Position numbers and translations under genes: made by a program
Notes under the pieces: model-generated
What the model saw: the letters and a program-made list of their open reading frames with translations, nothing else
The model's database searches: none
Told to the model about the DNA's origin: nothing
Origin: Ceratobasidium sp. AG-K
Lineage: Eukaryota; Basidiomycota; Agaricomycetes; Cantharellales; Ceratobasidiaceae
Assembly (NCBI GenBank): GCA_037039685.1
Contig: JAWNGF010000001.1
Span: 8,742,001 to 8,806,000 of the forward strand
Length of the DNA stretch: 64,000 nt
Direction of reading: 5' to 3'
Shown here: in pieces, positions 22,272 to 32,941 of the stretch
How positions within the stretch are numbered: position 1 is the stretch's first letter
How the letters are laid out: each line of letters begins with the position of its first letter

Positions 22272-23579
22272 ATGGACAATCTTGAGGAGTTTGACGAGTC
22301 TCCTGTGTACTTGGTCGACGATTTTCAGGATGACGATTCGGACATGGACAGTGTTCATACCGGTGTCTCTGAGCTCACCGAGCACACGATGAGCACACTT
22401 ACCTCTGGTGGGGTTGCAGGTAGGTCTCTTCGCCTGTCTTTGGCTCCACTCACCCCTTTTTGTCCGCAGAATATTTCCAAGAAATCAATGGCCGAATGTT
22501 TCCCGCCGACGAGAACCTTCCGCATTTCTTCCCTACCGACAACGGCGAAGTACGACGACTAGAGATTCAGCACAATGCCTCTAAGCTCCTCCTAAGAGGG
22601 AACTACTTTGGCCCCGTCAAAGAAGTGCTCGCTGACAGCCCTGGTGGACGGCGTAAACGTGTGCTTGACCTCCTGACAGCGGATGGAAACTGGTAAGTCC
22701 GACAAAGATGTGGCGCATACCGTGGGTCTAACTCAACTGACGATCGCCCAGGGTCCGTGAAATGGCAGCTGAGTTTCCGCACGTCGATTTTACGAGCGTA
22801 GACACTGTTCCGCTTGTGCCGCATGTACGATACGCAAACATCCTGGGCTACGAAGTCTACGACTTGTACAATGGCATCGCAGAGCCCGACGACACCTTCG
22901 ATATTGTCCACCTTAGGCACGCCTATAGCAAGGTACGTTTCATATATCCTTTCTCGTCTATCACGTATTAACTGTTGAGTCTTTTACCTCACCGGGCTGA
23001 ATCAACCACGCCGTTCCCTTGTTTGCGAATACCTATCGCGCTCCCGAATAGATTAGGGACATACCAGCTCTCATACTCGAGGTGCATCGTGTACTGCGTC
23101 CGGGTGGCCTATTTTTGTATGGCGAGTATCAGATCAACGCATTTGATGCATCGACCGAGGACCACTCCGCCATTCATACTGCTCCCGCTTGATCCGTGCG
23201 TTGCGAATTACGCGGGAAGCTTTGGTACAACAAGGGGCGTATGCGTATGCATTTAGGGACGTACCTGCCCTGTTAAGCCCAGACTGCGCACTTTGGAGGA
23301 TGGAGGAGCGGAAATGGGTTTGCAAATATTCGGGCGGAGGCTAAAGCGATGCCTGCTGGGCCTTGGTCTCATGTACCCCGACTTCGTGAGGCTGGGGTAA
23401 TGACCCAGCAGGTGTGGTGTGAGGTGTGGAGAAGTCTGCTTCCCATGTTCATAAGCTATGGGCTGAGCAAGGAAGAGGCGGGTAGGCTTGTTGACGGTGC
23501 GATTGAAGAACTCATGGAACCAGGGTCGAGGCGGTTATATGATTATTATCATGTAGTATATGCGTTTAAACCTATTTAG
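22272..23579 (+). CDS. SAM-dependent methyltransferase-like protein, copy 3 (two frameshifts as written)
   Basis: Third tandem paralogue, closest to copy 2. Exons are 22272-22419, 22470-22692, 22752-22932 and 23052-23579 with GT-AG introns. Exons 1-3 are intact. Exon 4 lacks one base near 23184-23190 (GCTCCCGCTTGA against GCGCCGTGTTTGA in copy 2), which creates an immediate TGA. It gains one base near 23311-23319 (AAATGGG), after which the frame is correct to the stop. Correcting both gives about 359 aa. Motif I reads VLDLLTADGNW. The near-normal reading before, between (in the shifted frame) and after the two indels argues for a recently working gene or consensus errors rather than long decay. 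Confidence 0.75.
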
Positions 23580-23739
23580 AACTTATTTGGTGCGATTGCA
23601 TCTGAGTGAATAAGTTTGAAAGCGGCTAGTTGAGTATTTCCAGGTAGCATACATACATGGTTGAAAATACAAGGTATAAAGAAGTCTAGTACACACATTC
23701 AAACAGAGCAAGGAAAGACCGAGACCATCAAGTGGAGAA

Positions 23740-25042
23740 TTAGGCTGGCGAGCCCTGCCGGGGCCCGTCATTCGCCAGCTGCTGAGATGGCGCAGACTGG
23801 GGACTGACCGAGTCAAGATCTTCGCCAACGACGTATTTGAGCACGTCGCTAAGCGTGATGATGCCCGCCAAACGTCCCTTGCGACCCTCTTCTCCCTCCA
23901 CAACGACCAGACGATGGACCCGGCGCTGACGAACAAGCGCAAGCAACGAAGCTAGACTATCAGAAGGGGTGCAAGTGATCACGCCAGGGAAATCGGGCGC
24001 CCGATGCGCAAGCGCGGCGGCGATAGTGAGATCCAGAGATTTATACTCGCCCAACCGGACCAGGGTCTGATGATGCGCATTTAGTCGAGACCAGGCACTC
24101 GAGTTGAGATACTCACGATTACGTCCACGGTCTCATACATGTTTACCACTATCCCATTCTCATCGATGATCGGGACCGCGCTTATACCCCGCTCGCTAAA
24201 CATGTGTACGACGTCAAAGACACGAGTCGAAAGCGTGGCTGTCGCAATCGGATGGAAAGGGTTGTCGGCCTTGGGTTGAACATAGGTGCCTATGCCTAGG
24301 GAACTTAGGGACCGGTGGAGATGGATGATATCTCGGCACTTTGGGAGATCGGGTCAGTTAGAAATTTGGGGGTCAGGATAAATCCGGCGTACGTTGATGG
24401 CGATGAATTTGAGGACGCGATACTGAGTTAGGACAGAGAGGACGACTTGGTCTCCGGTCTGTTCGTCGTGGTCTAGTAGTGGCAGACGACGGGCGTGGGT
24501 CTGGATGAGGAGCCGGCAGGCCTCGTAGAGTGGTTTGAGGGGGTGGACCGAGAGCAGAGGTGGCGGGGGGACTTTGAGTTCGCGCTCGATTTTACGGAGC
24601 GATTCGAGACGAAAGTGTTCGACATCGGCCGCCGCATTGTCATATGAGGAAGTGTGATAATAGTACTGAATGAGGTGAATGATGTCCGACACGGTGAACA
24701 TTCCGGCGAAGCTCGAAGTCTGACTATCCCATAGTGGGGCGGACACGACGCCTGGCGGATATTAGTTACTTCATATCAATCTCCGTGCCACATACCATTT
24801 AAAAGGAGCGCGCCTAAGGCCTTTTTGACTTCTAGCTTGGTATCGAGCACAATGAGGCGAAAGCTAACTGGGAACACATCATACGACGATCTCCCGTTGA
24901 GAAACGCACGGATAGCATTGAGGGCCGCATCGTGAGCCTCTGGCGTCTGGTATTTGGGAAGCGCAGAGTAGGCTCGGGTGCGCCCTCGGGTAATATTGGA
25001 ACCCCGGCGCTGACCTTTGAGAGTCTGAGGTGAAGTTGACAT
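23740..25042 (-). CDS. SNF4: AMPK gamma subunit Snf4
   Basis: Regulatory nucleotide-binding subunit of the SNF1/AMPK kinase. Exons are 25042-24796, 24751-24393, 24338-24117 and 24066-23740, giving 384 aa. Four CBS repeats are visible: the first begins SSYDVFPVSFRLIVLDTKLEVKKAL, then APLWDSQTSSFAGMFTVSDII, then YRVLKFIAIN / CRDIIH.. GISAVPIIDENG, and finally RLGEYKSLDLTI..HRLVVVE..LAGIITLSDVLKY. These are standard Snf4 landmarks. A basic leader and a short disordered tail flank the core. The gene is head-to-head with the SPRY gene; only 62 bp separate the two chosen start codons, so they must share a promoter or have starts elsewhere. Confidence 0.94.
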
Positions 25043-25104
25043 CAGGAATGGGTGGACGGTGGCTGTGTAGCAGTTATGTCAGCGATCATCATGTCAGCGG
25101 AGCC

Positions 25105-26881
25105 ATGGCGAGGCCGCCCAAGCCTGATCCGTACCTCAACCACATTCTACCAGCAATGGATCCACCCACTAGCATCCATCTCAGCACCCCTTTCCGTACG
25201 GTCCCTCCTATCAGCTTCGCCACCGTCGATGCAGTCGGGCAGGGCAAGGTCTCGGCCAACCGCGGTGGAGGTCAGAATGACGCCCTGCTTGTCCTTCTCC
25301 CCCTGCTCATTGTGCTGTCGACGCTGCTGTTCCTGCTGCTGATATTCCTGATATTTGTTTTGTTGTTCCGGCGCCGAAGGTCGATTGCGCTGAGCGATCG
25401 GAATGGCCCGGTTGACCTGAGCCGGGAAGACTTCTCTGGCGCTGATGGCGGCTTTGAGGGCCTGGAGCAGCGCTGGTTGGACGGAGTATCCGAGATTGAA
25501 CAGCGCCAGTACCACAGAGCCAAAGGTAGGTTGAATCCAAGCCACACAGCCCCAGCTCATAGCGCGCAGAGTATCAACAGCAGTTTCCACCCAACTCCCA
25601 GGCGACGGACATCACCCTGTCGCAGTTCCTGACGATCCAGGAGAAAGGCGTCTCGGCCTGGTCGTTCGAGCCCGACTACGAGTCTGGCGCCAACCTGCTT
25701 GTCCATGCACGCACCGAGCTCACCTTCCTCTCCGACCCATTCTCTGCCACATCGGTCCAGTCCAATCTGCCACTGCCCAAGTTGAATGAAGTCTACTACT
25801 GGGAAGTCAAGATGTTCGATCTGCCAACGACGACCAACATTGGCATCGGTCTTGCGACCAAGCCGTTCCCGTCGTTTAGCATGCCAGGACACGCGCGACA
25901 CTCGTTTGCATATCTGTCATCGGGCGAGCGCTGCCACAATTATCCTTTCACGGTCACGTCGTGCGGCCCGCCTTTGATCGAAGGCGATGTACTTGGAATT
26001 GGTTACCGCCCACGTACCGGAGCCGCTTTTTTCACTCGAAACGGTCGTCGTCTAGAGGACGCATTCACTGGTCTCGGCCGTTGGAACCTGTTCCCGACCA
26101 TCGGCGCCGACGGACCCTGTAGCCTTCACGTCAACCTCGGCCAAGCCGGATTCGTGTTTATTGAAGCCAATGTCAAGAAGTGGGGCCTTGCGCCAAGCGT
26201 CGGCACACTCGCACCTCCACCGGCGTATGGCTCGGAACGCGGAAGCATTTTGCTCGAGGCAGGCGGAGCCATCCGACGCAACGACGACCGCGCTGAAGGC
26301 ACCAGCTTCAACGGCTCGCCTGGGTACCGCACACGGCGGAGCACCCGACCCCATCCGAACTCGACCTCTGTCCCGCCTCACCCGTCTCCACTGAGACCCG
26401 CGGCACCTGTCCCCTCGTCCTCGCTTACGCCGACTGTCGAAGAGCCAGAGGACACTGCAGATGAACGATCGACGTACGTCAGTCCCACAGACGCAGAGTT
26501 CCACACACCGCTCAGACGTCTTGTCAGGCGCTTAACAGATGATGAAGACTCGGAAGACGGTGATCAGGTGGTGGTGTCGTCTCCCCCGGTGTCGCCGCAG
26601 CCTGCGAACCCGCCCACGCCGCGCGTGACGGACATTCACCTCCGGCCCTGAACCTGGGTTCGGCCAGTGGGAGTGGGACAAATGTAGTGTCAGGCCCGAC
26701 GGGCGCTGGAACCAACGTTCCCGCCCTCTCGCCACGTACGCTGGCAGCACTTGCACCCCCCGGCCCGCCTCCACCTGATTACTCGCCTCTCGACGTGAAC
26801 CGATACCCCGACGGAGTAGCGCTCGATCTCCCCGCCGACGTCATCACAGCCGCCTTGGAGGGTCCATCAAGGAGGCACTAG
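25105..26881 (+). CDS. Ssh4/Ear1-like SPRY-domain membrane protein with PPxY motifs
   Basis: In yeast this family sits in endosome/vacuole membranes and recruits the ubiquitin ligase Rsp5 to cargo. Exon 1 is 25105-25525 and exon 2 starts at 25570. A single transmembrane segment (LLVLLPLLIVLSTLLFLLLI) near residue 65 is followed by RRRR. The SPRY domain runs from EVYYWEVKMFDLP to GFVFIEANVKKWG. One PPxY (PPAY) follows it. Exon 2 stays open to 26651, but the better C-terminus is reached by a 41-nt intron (26560-26600) or a one-base indel, ending at 26881 with PPPPDYSPLDVNRYPDGVAL, which contains a second PPxY (PPDY). With the intron the protein is 563 aa. The start at 25105 avoids overlap with SNF4. 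Confidence 0.85.
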
Positions 26882-27659
26882 GCAACCAACATGTTAATCT
26901 GTCCCTGTTTGAAGATGAGTTTTTAGATTTTTGTCAAGTGTATTTCTTATACGTGAGTTGCTCCTTTCATCCCGCGTGCCTGGGCTCATCTGTCGCAGGT
27001 CCAACAGAACAACCAGTTTGCGCTATCCCTCTTTTCATTGCATTCGCCCTCCTCTCTCCCCTCGCGCTGGTCTTCGCATGTTCCTGTTCCCTGGCTGACT
27101 GTTTTGGATCGACATTTAAACACTATATGTAATGTAACAAATTCACACTTTCATTTTGTTTGCCAAGGCGGGTGATGTTCAGCAAGACATTCAATTGACA
27201 CGGGGGTTGATCACTGGCGCGAATTTGACTTTATGCAAGTTTTACACGCGAGGAGTTGTGATGAATAGGGAAATGTAGTTGAAAACAAGGAAAGCGGCAT
27301 ATCCAAAATCGCACGTACTGGAACATGTGCGGGTACGCATGAGTTTGTCCATGAAAATAAGGAAAGTGTGGGTGGTATGTTAGTGAGCGTCATTATCAAG
27401 ACAGGCAACCAAAGGAAGCGAGAAGAGGAAGAAGCTAGAAAGTGATAATACATGCATGATCTGGTCTGGGACTGATACTAGAATAGAAACAAAAGTCTAG
27501 AGAAGCTCAAAGGGTAACTTCCAAGTGGGATATGCGGGCCTTCTATGAGTGGTACCCGACTCGGGAACTCATTAACCTGCGAGGCCTGTGATTTTCCACA
27601 CCGGCCTTAAGCACCCTCGCTCATCGCGAGCCAACGATTGAACATCCCCGCCCCGGCTG
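26882..27659. other. Convergent 3' spacer
   Basis: Between the ends of the SPRY gene (+) and the next gene (-). A+T-rich, with no supported ORF. It contains GTACCCGACTCGGGAAC near 27552, a small inverted-repeat motif that recurs just after the Pcs60-like gene. Confidence 0.4.
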
Positions 27660-29562
27660 TCAGACATGACAGCTCGTCTTGCGAGCCCGCCAGTCCCACC
27701 ACCGCTTCTTGACTTCGGTTTCAGCCGCTGGCTTGACGCTCTTGGCGAGATGCGACTTGCGCCTCTCTGAACTCGGGGCAGGAGTCGGCAGAGCGGGTTT
27801 GTTTGTCCACCCTGGCGATCCCTCCCAGTCGTTCAAGCTTACGGTCGTGCCGCTCGACGAGTTCTCCTGGGACCTCCAATAATCCGTATAATTCGCCGCC
27901 GAATCGCTCTCGCTCGAATCGGGCGGGGTGGGTAAGGACCCTCGCTTTTCCTTTTTGGTATGGGTGACCGTGATGGACGGAGGGACCGGAACGTCCGGAC
28001 GAGTCTCGGTGGGAAGCGACAAGGTTCGTCGATCACGTGCGTCACTGCGTGGTGGACGCGGGGGACCAGTCGACTTGGGCGTTGTGGGTGCGGTAGACGG
28101 AGCCGAGGCCGAGCCCGATGCAAAGGCCGAGCCGGACCCACCGGGGCTCTGCAGCACAATGTCGGCGACACCGCCCAGCCATGCCCTGCCCGTGGACCAC
28201 TCCATGTCCGACTGCTCGCTCGCACCATCGCCCGACGCCGGCCTTGAGTCAGCTTCGGGCCGGTTATCAAGAAGACCACCCAGGACAAGATCGCCAAGTG
28301 TATATTCCTGTCGCCTAATGCGCATCGTCTCGGTTAGCCCTGACCGACCCAGCAAGAACGGACGGAGGCGCTCGTTCGAGTGGGGCATGTCTGCGCTCGA
28401 GTTGAGCTTGGTCGCGGCCGGCGAGTAGGAAAAGTCGAGCAGAAACGCCTCGAGTTTACGGATCAAGTGAGCATGCGCAAACGGGCCTTGAGGCGGTGGC
28501 ATGTAAGTGAATGGCAGGATATGAATGATGCGCGCGGGGAATTGTGGTATGGGCGGTGTGATGGACGCGGGCGATTGCGACCGTGGGTTTGAATTGCTGA
28601 GTACGAGCGAGGAACGGGAGACGCTGAACATTCGTGACCAGCGTGAAGAGAGCCGCAAGTCGGCAGTCGAGGGCACTCGGGACATGGAAGGCTCGGTGAC
28701 CCCGGATGAGAACGCGCCCAGTGTTTTCGGGCGAAGCGGGAACAGGGAAGGTTTGGCAATTGTGGTGACGAGAATGGCCTCCTTGATGATTCCCTTGGCA
28801 TTGGCATTGGGAAGAAAGTTGATGATCATGTCAATCGCTCGCTGAGCGTTGACGTAGTTCTGACGCTCGCGGGGCTTGGGCAGGCGGGAGAGGGGGCGCA
28901 TACGGGGGGTTGTGGGAGGGGTCAAGAGCTGAGAGTTGCTCGTGCCCATGAAAGACAGCCGAGAGCGGGTGTTGGTGGGCCGGGTAACGGGCGACGGCGG
29001 CTGCTCGGCCTCTGCAATTTCCTTTCTCCATTGGCGGGCAGTCTTTTCGGCCCACTTCATGATGTCGGCGAGACGGGCCGCACCCTCTTGGCTGCCCTCG
29101 GGCTCTAGTCGGAGGAGCCGAATTTCAGGCGTCGACTCGTTTTGGGGTACGTCCAGCGATGCCCGGACCTAGCAAGAGTTAGAGGCGGTCAAATGTGCAA
29201 AATAAGACTCACTGATGCAACGAGGAGCAACGAAGTCGCTATGGACTTGATGGCCAATAACGGCTTGAGAGCCAGCGGTGATGGGTCTGTGCCTGGTCAG
29301 CCTCAGTCATGCGAACAACATCGGACTTACCCCCAAGGATAAGAATGACACTGCGCTGGGTGTCCTGAAGCGTGTCGAGTGCATCGAGATCAAGAGTCCA
29401 CGGCTTGCGGTGGTGAGCGCGGGAAGAGCGCTCCGAGTTGGCAGGGGACGATGAAGTCGAGAAGTTCTGCGCATACGGGTCGAGTGGGAATTGCGAAGCC
29501 GGGCGGAATGGGCCTCGGGGCATCGCCATTCGTTGCGCACTTGATGGGTGGAGGCGGCTCAT
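27660..29562 (-). CDS. Conserved-looking hypothetical protein
   Basis: Exons are 29562-29331, 29286-29213 and 29168-27660, with two 44-nt GT-AG introns in phase, giving 604 aa. I do not recognise the family. After a Ser-rich leader there is a folded-looking block (LDLDALDTLQDTQRSVIL, IKSIATSLLLVASVRASLDV) and a basic helix region (MKWAEKTARQWRKEIAEAE). A second block, NYVNAQRAIDMIINFLPNA..IIKEAILVTTIAKPSLFPLR, continues to PARIIHILPFTYMPP..LIRKLEAFLLDFSY. The last 250 residues are Pro/Ser/Thr-rich and disordered, ending in a WWDWRARK patch. The alternating hydrophobic core suggests an alpha/beta or helical domain, not a membrane protein. Confidence 0.78.
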
Positions 29563-32500
29563 GCTGGGAGAGTGGTCGACACAACGCTGCTGTCCTTGAA
29601 TCTAAGAAGGCTCGCCCGCGTTTCCGCGGATCCAGATTCCTGACGGAAACCCTGATCAACGTCACTTTCCAGTCCTCTGCCCACAGCAAAGTAATACGTG
29701 CACTGCTATATTGCTCAGTATCACTGCGTCACCGGCTCCGCGCTGCACATCGCCTGCATTCTGCTCGCCGACCAGCGCCTGCTTGGCTCACAACCCACCC
29801 ATTCGGCCGTCCCAGGGGTCTCGTCACACTCGGCCAGTCGCGTCATCCCAATACCGGCATATTTGCACTTGTGACGTCTTTCGCTTTACGTTTGTGTAAT
29901 TCCCCCGTTTGTGTATCCTCCTCCCGAACAGTAACCATATCGATATCACAGACGTAAAGATACGATGCCTTGTCGATTCGAGGTTCCGCCATCACAATGG
30001 ATTGATGTCCGACAATGGACTAATATAATAAACCCGTAGAATAAACGGCCGTCAGAAACTCTCGGCATGGAGCCTCCGCAGCAGCAGATCGCAGGTGCTT
30101 GCGAATCTCATCAATCCCACGCCCTGGCCACGCATATTCTATTGACCATACGTAGCGTTAACCTCCTTTTCTATATTACTATTCCCATCTTGAGCTCGGG
30201 CGCTCGAGGCGCCGAGTGTGCCCGAGATGCGATAACCCGTGTGCATGAAGCTGATCGACTGGTAAAGTTTACATGTGTCACGATTGAAGCTTCTACAGCC
30301 GTCGCACACACCTCCCGATGCTTGGCGCTTGTCTGGTTTTCCCGAGGCGCACGTTTTTCGGTCTCGACATGTGCTCATCCCCGCTGTACTATATGTGCGC
30401 TCCGATGCAGATGACTGACTCCCCTTCCCCGACTTGCTCGTCCAGGCTATCCTCCGAGATTTCGTGTATTGTCGTCGGGCTCGCCGCGGTGTCCGAAGTC
30501 CAGCCGATCAGCGCACGTGGGGTGCCAAGCCGACGAGTGTTCTTTTATTGGACCATTTCCAAGCACAACGGACTGAATAGAGTCGAAAATACGTCGCAAC
30601 GAGGCGACACCACATGGGAAATGCGATTGAATACCCCGAACAAAGAAATAATCAATGCCGGCTGCGGGGATCCCCCTACACGCGCCCGATGGACAGCTCG
30701 CTGCTGAAATTCTCGACGTGATACTCCTTGTTCGCGACGAAATCATTCACATCCGAAATGAACTGAACCGAGCACGCAACCAGCACGCGGCGACAGGAGA
30801 TTCATTCATCCAAACGAGTGAATGGAAGTAACTTTACATTGACGCTGGCCGCATGTATGCAGCTCCACTTGCACCGCACCCTTGCTGGGCTATAAACGAG
30901 GTCGTCGTGGGCACAGACAAAGTACTTGGCTGACCCCCTCACGCCACAATCGCTATCTCCACACCGCCTTGGCACTAGACCTGATAGCCTCGAGGACGCG
31001 CTTTGACGTCGGTACTATCGGTTCCTGGGTCATCTTCTTGTCAGGGTCACGCTACTCTCAAAATTATTTTAAAATCAATTTCGCTCCTGCAGTTTTCCGC
31101 TACGTCATAGTCACGATGATATCTTTTTCTGTCTAATTACAGATAATAACTGACGTCATGATCGAGTGCAGCAATCGACTTGTCCTGAGCTTGGGACCTC
31201 GGCATGCTTGGATTTTCTGCTCGTCTTCCGTCAGGTACTTCGTATCCTCGTTCAGGAGTCTAGACTAATTGTCAATGACGTAGGGCAAAGGTTGTTGTTT
31301 CATAATGAGGATTATCTCCAGGCACGTGCGCAATACACGTCAAGGCCCAGCGACCGCGGTTGCTGGCTTGTGTTGCATTTTCGGCCTAGGTGGGCGCTGT
31401 ATGCATGGGAAGTGTTCATAATTTCTCCTGTTGCGATCACAATCAAGGAACGACTACTGCCAACAGGGTGACACTGCAAATGTTGATAGTGTCAACATCG
31501 TGTCAAGAAGGGATGGTGGGCGCGAGACGCGAACTAGCGAATTTTGTTGGGCGGTTGGACGTTGGTTGTCTGGGCAGCCCTGCTACTTCAGCCCTTCTTA
31601 TATATTTAGAAGCTGTCGGGGATAAGACTTGTGCTACCCGTGAGAAGCTGAGAACATGTTTGCTGACGAACATTGTTCAACTTGTCTTTGTCCACGCCGA
31701 ACATTTGTGGACATCGGCAGCCGAATGCAAAGGGTATACATTCACATCTGCCCGAGTCGGCACAGTCGCGACTTCGCGTGATTCAGATGTATTCTTATAA
31801 GAGCCGGCCCGTCCCCTCGCTATGCGTCTAACCGGTGGCCGGAACACAACATCCACCCTGATTCGTCCGGTGAACTAACAATAAACAAACATATTTTATC
31901 TTGTTTCAAGCAAGGTTATCTCGCCAGGTTGACGTGTGAACGCAGTCCGCGATCACGAAGAGGGGAGTGGCGGGCAGACTGAGATTTGGCCTCGGCAGTT
32001 TTGACGTCCGACTTGGACTTGGACTTGGTTTTGGGCTTGGGCTTGAGGCTGTAGTCATTTGTAAGATTATTCACGTTTTTTTGGATGCGTTGACCGCAAG
32101 GCTCCACACCCGTTGGAGCGAAACCAAATTGCTGCGGGTCCGATGGCGTGGAAGACGCCTTCCGCGTGCTTTGCATCTGAAAGTCTATCTGCGTGTGACA
32201 CGGGGCTGGTAAATATACATTTTCGCTCCATTTTATGCGTTTATGCACAACGGTTCGCTCGCTTGCAGTGCAGCGAGTCTCGTCTAGAGCACTGTTTCAG
32301 CTGGGTAGCGACCGACTTTGCCGCGCGGGCTGACACAGCCGAGGGACTCGTCTGGAACAAGCTGATACAATCACCATATCAATACGGAGAACGTTCCAGC
32401 GGCGAGAGATGACCCTCCAAGAATATCTGCCGAGATTCCGAAGACTGGTGTTCTATCTTTGGGTTCTGGAGAGGAAAAAAAATCTTTTCGTAGCGATCGA

Positions 32501-32941
32501 GCGTTGGGGTGTGACCATGTCGACGCAGTCATTGCGCAAACGGTGACGACGAGGACATATGATTTTTTTTCAGCCCTCCAAACGAGGAAATTTCAGCACG
32601 TTTTGTGGCTGTGGAGTCCAGAATAGGACAAATGTGGGGTGCAAATTGGCTGAGATGTACGTCATTTCTTCTTCTGCCGCGAGTCGAGATCTGAGCGGGG
32701 CGAGTTGGATAAGCACAGGTTCAAGTTGCGGACGACCACTTTCCAGCCCGCCTTACTCTTGCTGCCGTCGGCTGAGCGATGACATTTTAAGCAGGTGAGT
32801 TCTGTCCGCCTTATCTCTCTGCCTTTGCGCTCCCCACCGGAGCTCAGCTGGAAAGCCCATTCACCTCGCCCCCATAAAGCTAACCCTGGCCGGTTATCTC
32901 TTCGACCCTTTTGCTGACACCTCCCATCTCGTCTCCGGACC
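29563..32941. other. 3.4-kb stretch without a convincing gene
   Basis: I find no family-like protein on either strand. The longer ORFs (for example 29379-29957 +, 30067-30414 +, 31390-31800 +, 31916-32248 -) are low-complexity or overlap each other. The left ~300 bp should hold the promoter of the minus-strand hypothetical gene, and the right ~200 bp that of the PH-domain gene. Confidence 0.4.
30655..30831 (+). CDS. Small ORF with helical, possibly coding, sequence
   Basis: An ATG-initiated 58-aa ORF. Its middle (AAEILDVILLVRDEIIHIRN) is strongly amphipathic with regular spacing of Ile/Leu/Val, continuing into ELNRARNQHAA, which is unlike random translation. It could be a short protein or one exon of an unseen gene. 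No family is recognised, and the upstream context gives no clear promoter. Confidence 0.22.
   Translation: MPAAGIPLHAPDGQLAAEILDVILLVRDEIIHIRNELNRARNQHAATGDSFIQTSEWK

Noticed and set aside
22762..23579. Treating methyltransferase copy 3 as a certain pseudogene
   Set aside because: Essential Sec23 and other conserved genes here show the same kind of single-base defect, so consensus error is at least as likely as decay.
25030..25104. ATG at 25030 as the start of the SPRY gene
   Set aside because: It would overlap the first codons of SNF4 on the other strand and adds a non-conserved leader; 25105 is more plausible.
27928..28428. 166-aa plus-strand ORF
   Set aside because: Lies wholly antisense to the 604-aa hypothetical gene; shadow frame.
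29379..29957. 192-aa plus-strand ORF
   Set aside because: It overlaps exon 1 of the minus-strand hypothetical gene and its sequence is antisense-like and unrecognisable.
31916..32248. 110-aa minus-strand ORF with KPKPKTKSKSKS
   Set aside because: The only notable part is translation of a GGACTTGG/GGGCTTGG simple repeat; no start context, introns or family likeness.
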